64,000 bases of DNA from Sphaerosporella brunnea (Eukaryota; Ascomycota; Pezizomycetes; Pezizales; Pyronemataceae): the NCBI GenBank assembly GCA_008704415.1, contig VXIS01000035.1:175459-239458 (forward strand). Direction: 5' to 3'. Of the stretch, positions 56,643 to 64,000 are shown in pieces (within the stretch, counting starts at the first letter, position 1; each line of letters starts with the position of its first letter). Made by a program: the position numbers and the translations under genes. The notes beneath the pieces were generated by a model. That model was given only the letters and a program-made list of their open reading frames with translations, was not told the DNA's origin and did no database searches.

Positions 56643-57662
56643 ATGCCTTACTACTCCTCTTTCTTCCCGAGATCGGGAAGCAACAAAAGGCAGTGCTGTG
56701 TGTGCGCCATGTTCGGCCATACGGGCACAACGTGTCGCGAGAGTGAAAGAGATCGTACTCGCTGGGATCTCCTCAAGGCTTTCACACGCGAACAAGCTGA
56801 GGCTGCCCACGTGCTCGCCGAGTGGACGGAGTACCACCCAGAGCAAACGACAGATGCGGAGATGCAGGAATCGGGCTCGGACTCCCCTCCGGCCCCCCCT
56901 CTCCCCACCGACATCGAAGGACTTTTAGGTCGGCACTTCGCCGCCCTCAAGGAAGGATATGATGCCAGCTTGGCCAATTTGGTCACGATCGTACTTGAGC
57001 TGAAAGGTACGGTCGAAAAGCTCTCCGCTCAGAACGGCGAGCTTCTGGTTCGGCTCAAGGGGCTCGAAGCGAAAAGCCCTCGAACTACGACGGTATCACA
57101 CGGGGTGACCCAAACGTCGCCCCCGCCACGGGTCGCGAATTCGGCCACCCAGGCGCTGCCCGCACCCCCGCCCCCACCCGTAACGGCGACGGCGAAAACG
57201 CCGGCAGCTCCACCTGTTGCGACGAAGTCGAAACGCAAACGCTCCGAGCCGTCCAGCCCGGCCCAGCAACCGACAAAGCACGCACGGGAGATCTCTCCCC
57301 CCCCCTCCCTGATGCATTCGAAGCATGCAGGGCCGAGCGACGCACTGGTCTCGGTGCGCCCAACGCCTGGCACGCGAGATGCGCCGGCCCCGTCCGCCCC
57401 CCGCGATGAGGCTGAGGCGAAAGAGGGATGGAAGAAGGTCGAGAGAAAGAAGCGCAGGCGGCCCTCGGGCCGTACTGCGGCACAGTCAGCCGGGAAGAGC
57501 GTCCCGTCCTGGGCCCAAGTGGCCGGTGACGGAGCCGTGTGCTTCAACTTCTACATAGGAGGAGGAGCGGGCAACATCAAGCCACGCACGGCGCGCAGAC
57601 CCCAGGGGGGCAAAAAGAAGGAAAAGGGGAAGGAAAAGGAGCAGCGGGCTCCTAGGGTGTAG
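56643..57662 (+). CDS. LINE ORF1/gag-like RNA-binding protein
   Basis: 339 aa if started at the ATG at 56643; the frame is open upstream only into the target duplication without another ATG. A CCHC zinc knuckle (CVCAMFGHTGTTC preceded by Cys, spacing C-x2-C-x4-H-x4-C) lies at about residues 17-30. A likely coiled-coil segment (LVTIVLELKGTVEKLSAQNG) follows at about 110-145, then a long Pro/Ala-rich, Ser-rich region and a very basic tail (GWKKVERKKRRRPSGR; GGKKKEKGKEKEQR). A CCHC knuckle, coiled coil and basic tail fit a nucleic-acid-binding ORF1 protein that packages retrotransposon RNA. No other retrotransposon domain is in frame. The ORF has no internal stop, suggesting a young or selected copy. 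Confidence 0.72.
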   Translation: MPYYSSFFPRSGSNKRQCCVCAMFGHTGTTCRESERDRTRWDLLKAFTREQAEAAHVLAEWTEYHPEQTTDAEMQESGSDSPPAPPLPTDIEGLLGRHFAALKEGYDASLANLVTIVLELKGTVEKLSAQNGELLVRLKGLEAKSPRTTTVSHGVTQTSPPPRVANSATQALPAPPPPPVTATAKTPAAPPVATKSKRKRSEPSSPAQQPTKHAREISPPPSLMHSKHAGPSDALVSVRPTPGTRDAPAPSAPRDEAEAKEGWKKVERKKRRRPSGRTAAQSAGKSVPSWAQVAGDGAVCFNFYIGGGAGNIKPRTARRPQGGKKKEKGKEKEQRAPRV

Positions 57663-57992
57663 GGCAGTGGGAGGTGGTTACAGTCTTTTCCGCCGTTTGT
57701 GGTGTAATTTGCTTTTATGTATTTCTTTTGTATGGGGAGCCCCAACAGACGGGTAAAACCGTGGGGACAGGATACCAGGTTTCTTTTGTTCCGTCATACT
57801 CGTGCCAAGGTGACTACCGTCACCCCCGGTCGCTCGCAGGCTCGCTCCCAGGGGCACTCACAAGTGAGTGCCAGCCAGCCCAACAACGGTACCGAAGCCC
57901 AACGATAGAATTTTTTCGACCGCCGCCCCGCGACCCCGTCGAGCCCATTTTCACCACCACCACCCCGCCACCACCACTATCACGACCAATCC

Positions 57993-59729
57993 ATGCAGCA
58001 AGCTGAGTTCTATAAGTCTATTGAGACCCGAATCCAAGCTGCAATCGAGGTTCTTCAGAAGAGAGATGTAGTCAACATGGCCGCTGCAGCTCGCGAGTTC
58101 AACCTTCCAGAACAACGACTTCGAGCTCGATGGAAGGGTCGACCAGCCAAAAGCGATTTGCCCGCACGGAATAGGAAGCTGACAGAGGCTCAAGAACTTG
58201 CTATCTGCATGTATCTTGATCGATTGGATGTTATTGGTGCTCAAGCTCGCATAAAGATGGTCACCAGCTGTGCGAACCACATTCTGGAGCGCGAGCACAC
58301 CGACCCCGACACCGAACCTCCAGTTGTTGGTGATCACTGGACCCAGCGTTTTCTGGACCGTCACCCCGAATACTATGTCGTGAAAGCGAATACCATGGAC
58401 ATCGACAGAAAGCTCGCGCACGATCCAGTACGATTCCGCGATTGGTTTGCAGAGTTCAAGAAGGTGTGCGACAAACGCTGCATCCACCCTCGCGACATAT
58501 ATAACGTCGACGAGACCGGGTTTCGCATCGGCATCGGCAAAGATCAGCTCGTTATTACTCGAGACCCGAGCAGAAAAGCGTATCTAGGAAGTTCCACCAA
58601 CCGAGAGCTCGTCACAGTGTGCGAAACCATCAGCGCTGATGGCAGTGTACTACCACCTATGATCATCGTTTCTGGCGTCATGCATCAAGCAAAATGGTTC
58701 TCCAAGCTTCCTCCAGGCTATCTTGTTGGCGTGTCGGAGACTGGCTACTCAAACGATGAACTATGCATGGACTGGCTCATTCATTTTGATCGTTTCTCGT
58801 CATCTCGACGACTGGGCGTATATCGACTACTTCTTTTCGACGGTTACGGCTCGCACTGCACCAAGCAGTTCATCGAATATTGTGACGAGCACAAGATCAT
58901 TCCATTCTGCTTGCCATCGCACACTTCCCACCTGCTACAGCCGCTGGACGTGGTTGTCTTCCAACCATACAAGCATTACCATGCTGAGGCTGTTGATGCT
59001 GCAACGCGGACGGGGTGTACCGACTTTGACAAAGCGGAATTCCTCGACGCGGTCGACGGCATACGCCGCCAAACGTTCAAACCGTCTACGATCCTCTCTG
59101 CATTTCGCTGCACTGGCCTGGTCCCATACAACCCGGACGTCGTGCTTTCGAAGCTGCGCGAACTCCAAACGACACCACCCCCCCAACCTACAACACCTCC
59201 ACCGCCTGATGAACCCGAAGTACCTCTTACTATACGGTCTTTAAAGCATCAATTCCAGTCTGTTTACAACGAAGTCTGTCGCCTTGAAGAAACGACTCCG
59301 AGTCTGAAGCGTAGACTTAAGACTGCCCTGACTGGAGGGCTGGCGCAAGCACACGCTGGTGCTGAAGCAGCTAGAGAGATCAAGGCGAGCCAAGAAGCAG
59401 AAGCGAGTCGGCGCAAGCGAACCAAGCGTATGCATCTGCAGCGTGGCGGCGTTTTGTATGCTGAGGAGGCGCGCGACATGGTGGTGCGGAGGGATGAGGA
59501 TGAGGCGAAAAAGGCACAAGAAGCACTGGAGCGTACGCAGAATGCCATCAACAGAGCTGCAAAAGCAGAGAGAAAACGATTTCTTGATGCTGTGAAGGAG
59601 AGTAGAAAGAAGATTCTGGCATCTTCTTCTTCTCGGAAGAAGCTCATGAAGGCATTGTGTGTGGAGGTTCGGAAGGAAGGAAGGAAACGAGCGAAGCGTA
59701 GCAAGCAGTGCAAGACTGAACACATGTAA
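57993..59729 (+). CDS. Pogo-type DDE transposase
   Basis: An uninterrupted 578-aa frame. The N-terminus (about 1-60) is a psq-type helix-turn-helix (IEVLQKRDVVNMAAAAREFN), followed by a CENP-B-type second DNA-binding domain (about 65-130, ending WTQRFLDRHPEY). The DDE domain holds catalytic Asp in YNVDETGF, in LLLFDGYGSH and in LLQPLDVVVFQPYK; the last two are separated by 35 residues (DD35D), as in pogo/Fot1 elements. The C-terminal third is charged and coiled-coil-like (KKAQEALERTQNAINRAAKA). Catalyses cut-and-paste of its own element at TA sites. Intact frame and matching terminal repeats suggest it could still be active. Confidence 0.93.
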   Translation: MQQAEFYKSIETRIQAAIEVLQKRDVVNMAAAAREFNLPEQRLRARWKGRPAKSDLPARNRKLTEAQELAICMYLDRLDVIGAQARIKMVTSCANHILEREHTDPDTEPPVVGDHWTQRFLDRHPEYYVVKANTMDIDRKLAHDPVRFRDWFAEFKKVCDKRCIHPRDIYNVDETGFRIGIGKDQLVITRDPSRKAYLGSSTNRELVTVCETISADGSVLPPMIIVSGVMHQAKWFSKLPPGYLVGVSETGYSNDELCMDWLIHFDRFSSSRRLGVYRLLLFDGYGSHCTKQFIEYCDEHKIIPFCLPSHTSHLLQPLDVVVFQPYKHYHAEAVDAATRTGCTDFDKAEFLDAVDGIRRQTFKPSTILSAFRCTGLVPYNPDVVLSKLRELQTTPPPQPTTPPPPDEPEVPLTIRSLKHQFQSVYNEVCRLEETTPSLKRRLKTALTGGLAQAHAGAEAAREIKASQEAEASRRKRTKRMHLQRGGVLYAEEARDMVVRRDEDEAKKAQEALERTQNAINRAAKAERKRFLDAVKESRKKILASSSSRKKLMKALCVEVRKEGRKRAKRSKQCKTEHM

Positions 59730-59794
59730 TTCTATATTCTATATTCTATGTGTTTCCATGTAATTCTATATTCTATATTCTATGTGTTTCCATG
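59727..59794. repeat. 34-bp tandem duplication after the transposase stop
   Basis: Two direct copies of a unit starting TAATTCTATATTC, with starts at 59727 and 59761. Confidence 0.85.
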
Positions 59795-59827
59795 TAATTC
59801 TGAGATGCCCGCTGCATGGTTTGGGCG

Positions 59828-59881
59828 TCGTGGTGGTGGTGGTGGTGGTGGTGGTGGTGGTGGTGGTGGTGGTGGTGGTGG
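59828..59881. repeat. GGT trinucleotide microsatellite
   Basis: About 18 copies of GGT inside the pogo element near its right inverted repeat. A similar GGT run is at about 61975-62010. Confidence 0.9.
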
Positions 59882-60114
59882 TCGCGGGCGGCGGTCGAAA
59901 AATTCTATCGTTGGGCTTCGGTACCGTTGTTGGGCTGGCTGGCACTCACTTGTGAGTGAGCCTGCGAGCGACCGGGGGTGACGGTAGTCACCTTGGCACG
60001 AGTAGGCCCTTGGCCTCACTCCGATTCGCAAGATAGGAGGCACTCGGGCTAACGCCCTCGTGTACGTAGTATGATTTAAAACAAAACAAAAACAAAAAAG
60101 CACTTCATCAACCA

Positions 60115-62385
60115 GCCTCCATCAACCAGTCTCCATCAACCAGTCTCCACCGCTTATCGCTGCATGGAACCGGTGCTGTCCCGTTTGTGCGTACACCCTC
60201 AAGCTACCCTCGAAGATTGCTGGGCCATCGACGAACTACCTCGTTCCGTACCGCCATAAAATTGCCTTTTCCACCAGGCCTTCCAGCCTCTGTTCGGCAT
60301 TCAAGATGTCTCTGAAGCGGTTGATGTACGAAGACAACACTACAATACATCCGGCGGCTGGGCAAACCGGTATCAAGAGCGCGGACTCCATCGACTGGGA
60401 TCACCTGAACGAAGGCAATTCGGACTTTCTCTCCGTAGGGAGGTGTCACGGCGCAAGGTTGGAACAGAGTTGGGTGACAGCTTCACGTCAAATCGCCAAG
60501 CACTACGTCCAGCCTCCCAACCCCCAAAAATTAGCTTCGGTGATGATGGCTGAGAGTACCATCACAACGAGCTTTCTTTCACGACAGACCTGATGTTGGT
60601 GCTTTGATCCCAGGCTAAAGTTGGACATCGCTGATTACCTGAAGCTGGGTGAAGGGATTTTCTTTGAAACACCGAAAAGTTGTCTTGTCGAGCTCCGATG
60701 AGCTCGAGCGTCGCAATCGTGGTCCTAATGTCATGATTACGCCAGGAAGACTGGTATTGGGTCTATTCAATCGGAATGGTGTATTGAAGAAAGTTTATGA
60801 CATTGTACGCATAATCCCCACCGAGTAAAGCGTTCTGTGGTGCTGATGACCGACATCCCAGGGAACAATCAGTCAGATGAAACTGAAACGAAGAAAATTT
60901 GGTGGCACACTCACGATACTTTTTTTATGTGCCGACGAGAAATTGATCTTCAAGGGACCACATGGCAGACTACAGGAGCTGGTGAGGAACGTACAAGGTT
61001 TGTTATTAATCCAAACATTGGTTGCCGCGTTGTTGAAAGTAACAGTAGTTCTCCGCCCACAGATCTACGCGAACCAGATCCCACCGAAGAAAACTCAAGC
61101 CACAGCGAGGTCTATGCTGGGGGCTGTGTCGGGGCTGTGCTTCGGCTGTAGGGTTGGAGATGTAGGGTTGGATTCAGAGTGATGGGTCGCGAGTCGGGTT
61201 GGTTTCATCTTGTAAATAGCACGTCGCGGCTTCAGACAGACAACACACATTTTAACCACCTACCATCGCACCTCCTACATCGGCTATGAGTCTCATGTTT
61301 CTTCTATGGGTTTCTTTTGGGTTATGTTAGGCCCCGCGATTAGCAGAAATAAGGGCAAGCGGCTGCACGCTAGGATTTCAGTATTGGAAGGGGTCTTCAA
61401 TTCCGCTTTGTTGTTTTTCTTCCCATTTCTTTTCTCTTCACCAGAGGCAAAGCAACCGGAACATTGTTTAGCCACGGTGCCGGCGTTGTCCCAGCTCCAA
61501 TAATTCATCATAAGAATCCGTCACTCATCCAATACTTCCTCGTCTGGGTTGCTCCACCCGCAAGCTAAGGGGGCCAGTTTTCTTTTTGCCTTACAATTGC
61601 TTTTTTTTCTTTCAATCATGGTGCCATTGTATCTTGTTTTATCATCACGCCGGTCAAGCTCGTTTTCCACTGAACTTCTGCCCAAGGAAGAAATTTGGTT
61701 CCTTGATTGATCAACTCAGTGAATTGCTTGCTGAAAGCCATATACTCGTCCACAAACCACCTACCACCCACCACAAAGCACAAGCTTGCTCCTTCGAACA
61801 CCAAACAAAAAACCTACTTTACATCCAAGAGCTGGATCCGGTTGCGGGTAGGAGTGGGATGTGGGGGATGCCTCCTTGTTGCCGGCAATGGGACCTAATC
61901 ATGGGTGCCAGGATTTCGTAAAAGGGATGGAAAGAGTGCTCTTTCGGCAAAGTACTATCTATCGCGGGGTGGTGTGGGGTGGTGGTGGTGGTGGTGGTGG
62001 TGGTGGTGGTTATCGTAGATAGAAATGATAAAACAGGTGTTCTCCTCCAGTGCCATTTTGGTGAGGAAACGGCGCCCAGATGATGGGTGGTATCTCGTCG
62101 TGCGAACACCCCCCCCCCCCCCCACTCCCCCAGTGATCATGACCGGCGATGTACGAAGTTCTACAGTGCTCTACTTGGACAACATTGCTGGCTGTGGAGC
62201 TTCTCCCCGCACCTCGGGGGAAGTCATCCTGTTGAAATATCTAGGGGCAAATGCGCAAAAACGAACCCTGCGGTGGTGGTTTTATGTAGAAATCATTAGC
62301 TCTCACTCACTCAGATGTAGTGGTCTAAGAAGATGATATACAATTTTTTCGTACGGTACAATTTCAGTTAAATACGTAAAGTTAC
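60115..62385. other. Decayed repeat region with LTR-like scraps
   Basis: A TGTCACGG start preceded by a purine run (GTAGGGAGG) lies at 60444, and blocks at about 61118-61150 and 61305-61373 match the LTR-like block at 30857-31131 in order. This suggests a broken gypsy LTR split by about 640 bp. A 101-codon plus frame at 60877-61182 (KLIFKGPHGRLQELVRNVQG) looks protein-like but is not recognised. C and GGT runs lie near 61975-62010 and 62108-62122. Confidence 0.45.
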
Positions 62386-62497
62386 CCAAGATTACGTCAA
62401 ACTATAGCAAAGCCATAGCAAAGCTAAAGAAAACGAGTGATCCAAGATTACGTCAAACTATAGCAAAGCCATAGCAAAGCTAAAGAAAACGAGTGAT
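62386..62497. repeat. 56-bp tandem duplication
   Basis: Two direct copies of a 56-bp unit beginning CCAAGATTACGTCAAACTAT start at 62386 and 62442. Confidence 0.9.
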
Positions 62498-62820
62498 CCG
62501 CATTTAAAAAGGTCACGAGAAAGCTATTTTTTGAGTCTTTTTTGAGCGGTATTAGATCGCGGTATTTTTGGGCGAAACCTTAGAAATCTTACAGTCACGA
62601 ACGTATAACCTACGCAAGCGAGGCGAAAGATTCGATCCTTACTCAGATGGGCCTTTGGATGCATCTGGTGAACACAGTTCTGATATATTGCACACCTCCT
62701 CACGAAAAAAAAAAGGACGAGAACCCACCCGCGCTTTTGTCTAAAAACCATCAAAAAAAAAAAAAAAAAAAAAAAAAGCAAAAATCTAAACGCCATTTTC
62801 CCAACCTTAACGAACTCCCC

Positions 62821-63803
62821 TTAAACTGCAGCAGCCTGAGGTATATGCGCATACTCCATTTCGTCGCTCCTTTCAAACCTCGCCATATCCAGTGCCACAA
62901 CTGCGCTCTCCCTGACCACCTGGACAGGGTCCTTAGCATACTCTCTCAAAAACGCGTCGACGCGCTCATCGGCGATACTTCCGAGCGCCTCCACCGCCTC
63001 ATGCCGCACCATGGCCGCCTCCGCGCTGTTGCCCGCAGCTTTGATGAGAGCCGGGATGGAGTGAGGGTCCGACAACTGTCCGAACACGAAGGCGATCTAC
63101 GACAACATCAGCGGTATATCCATAACATCTGAATCGCAATGGCACCGACCTCATGACGGAACAGCGCACTTGGGTCCTGCAAACCACTAGCCAACGCGTC
63201 GATAGCCTCGGGCGTAGCAATATCGCGCAGGCGGAACATAGCACGATACCGCTCGAAAAGCGGCAAAGACTGGTCGTTAAGCTTTTCCTGCAGCTTCTGG
63301 TAGTTGATCTCCGTTTCGACACCCGGCAACGGCGGCGCAGGATCAATGCTTGCGAAGGCGCTCTGCTGCAACTGCTCGGTCTTGGACGCTTCGCTGGCTT
63401 CCCATTCGATCCGCGCAATCGCTAGCTCGCACGTTTGTGCCACTACCTCCTCTTTGTCCGTCGCATACTTCCGTAGCAGCTCCAGCGAGGGGATGTGGCC
63501 CAGTGCGCCGAGAGCTTCGCCCGCTTCGTGCCGCACCATGGGGTCCTCGCTTTCGTTGCTCAGGACCGCTTGCAAGGGCGCCGTCGCATAGAATTGCTTG
63601 CTTTGCCCGAGACAGTAGGCGAGCTCGTGTTTCAAAAGCGCGGAGTTGGAGGCGAAGCCTGCGGCTATGGCGTCGATGGCCGCGGTGTTGCCTTGCGTTG
63701 CGAGGTGCTTGAGGGAGAAGAGGGCGCGGAAGCGGAGGGCGAGGTTGGACGAAGTTTCGTCCGTCAGAATGCGGCGGAGCTCGGGGACGGGGTCGGTGGC
63801 CAT
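62821..63803 (-). CDS. LIA1: Deoxyhypusine hydroxylase
   Basis: Two exons, 63803-63150 and 63096-62821, give 309 aa, the normal length for this family. The enzyme hydroxylates deoxyhypusine on eIF5A, completing hypusine, in the cytosol. It is built of HEAT-like repeats. The four His-Glu metal-binding motifs that hold the di-iron centre are all present: [32 protein letters not shown] (formed across the intron) and [11 protein letters not shown]. The intron (gtcggt...gtcgtag, 53 bp) joins RHE to IAFVFGQ in phase 0, which confirms it. The start is the ATG of [13 protein letters not shown]; the frame is open further upstream but that sequence is not conserved-looking. Downstream an A-run (62753-62777) lies close to the 3' end. 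Confidence 0.95.
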
Positions 63804-64000
63804 TGTTGTGGTGGGGTGTGGTGCGGTGGATGGAAGCCTGTGAAAGATTGGTGGGGTTGATGAGGACCCCGCGATCTGATAAAGGGCTTTATCTGTGTTA
63901 CGCGACGAGCTTACATAGCGGATCTGATAAAGCACGTGTTCTCTATTCTACTTCATGAATCTTGACCACCGCCGCCACAATTACATCACATCGCCTCGCA
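63804..64000 (-). promoter_or_regulatory. Upstream region of LIA1 with repeated GATA motifs
   Basis: The stretch GATCTGATAAAG occurs at about 63873-63884 and again at about 63920-63931, followed by CACGTG at 63933-63938. These could bind GATA and bHLH factors, but the role is inference. Confidence 0.4.

Larger units (their letters stand above)
57799..60002 (+). mobile_element. Complete pogo-type (Tc1/mariner superfamily) DNA transposon
   Basis: 2,204 bp with inverted repeats of about 120 bp beginning CTCGTGCCAAGGTGACTACC, flanked by TA on both sides (57797-57798 and 60003-60004). The left arm has a 12-bp insert relative to the right. The single gene (57993-59729) is intact. A GGT microsatellite (about 59828-59881) and a 34-bp tandem duplication (59727-59794) lie between the gene and the right arm. 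It sits in the 3' UTR of the half-LINE, so it inserted later. Confidence 0.92.
56551..60098 (+). mobile_element. Gag-only (half-LINE) retroposon carrying a nested pogo element
   Basis: The element starts right after the left target duplication. It has a short 5' leader (about 92 bp), one gag-like ORF (56643-57662), a 3' UTR and an A-rich tail (AAAACAAAACAAAAACAAAAAA), then the right target duplication. Its 3' UTR is split by a complete pogo transposon (57799-60002). Without that insert the element is about 1.34 kb. No endonuclease or reverse transcriptase is encoded, so it must have been mobilised by a LINE elsewhere. The layout matches the half-LINE concept known from mammalian HAL1. Confidence 0.78.

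Noticed and set aside
57799..60002. Pogo element as the source of the TACCG MITEs
   Set aside because: Its ends begin CTCGTGCC and share no similarity with TACCG(T/C)ATAAACTCG.
62600..62640. Possible tRNA gene (B-box-like GATTCGATCC)
   Set aside because: No matching A box or foldable acceptor stem at the right distance.

Overview
This is a window from a filamentous ascomycete (Pezizomycotina-type) nuclear chromosome. Evidence: protein genes split by short 50-80 bp GT-AG introns, fungal-specific protein families (multidomain sulfite reductase beta subunit, fungal bestrophin, fungal DUF-type AAA ATPase, 4E-T-like protein), a GPI-anchored wall protein, and fungal transposons (pogo, Tad-like LINE, Ty3/gypsy). 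A class-level assignment cannot be made from the sequence alone. Exon structures below were worked out by hand from reading frame, splice signals and phase.

Left part (1-32 kb). A minus-strand disordered-protein gene runs off the left edge (start 1183). It is followed by about 5.2 kb with no gene but many homopolymers and microsatellites. Then comes the minus-strand sulfite reductase beta subunit (6419-11187, four exons, 1514 aa). Divergent from it is a giant plus-strand gene (12680-25695, two exons, about 4,320 aa) encoding a secreted, apparently GPI-anchored protein. It is built from PGxT beta-type repeats, PGPAVTQ repeats, EVPVT repeats and two different Cys/Pro-rich tandem arrays. A plus-strand AAA ATPase gene (27983-30291) follows, then a Ty3/gypsy relic with an LTR-like block.

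Middle (32-45.6 kb). In order: a single-pass membrane protein (32019-33212), a minus-strand eIF4E-binding 4E-T-like gene (34507-37097, five exons), a stretch holding three small foldback elements, a bestrophin-like channel gene (40902-42126, four exons), a decayed Gal80-like oxidoreductase, and a four-exon member of a dispersed fungal family of unknown function (43630-45565, minus).

Right part (45.6-62.5 kb). This is a transposon nest. It holds two related TIR elements, a hAT-like element with an 8-bp duplication, three copies of a Crinkler/RHS-like gene (one with two visible stop codons), a small SMP-type gene (51092-51343), a fourth foldback MITE and a frameshifted LINE ORF2 tail. The most striking item lies at 56551-60098: a gag-only (half-LINE) retroposon with an intact ORF, an A-rich tail and a 16-17 bp target duplication. 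A complete pogo-type transposon with an intact transposase has jumped into its 3' UTR. The window closes with deoxyhypusine hydroxylase (62821-63803, minus).

Housekeeping genes (sulfur assimilation, translation repression, eIF5A hypusination, anion channel) are scattered as single genes; there is no sign of a cluster. The best candidates for new biology are the giant repeat adhesin and the half-LINE/pogo nest.
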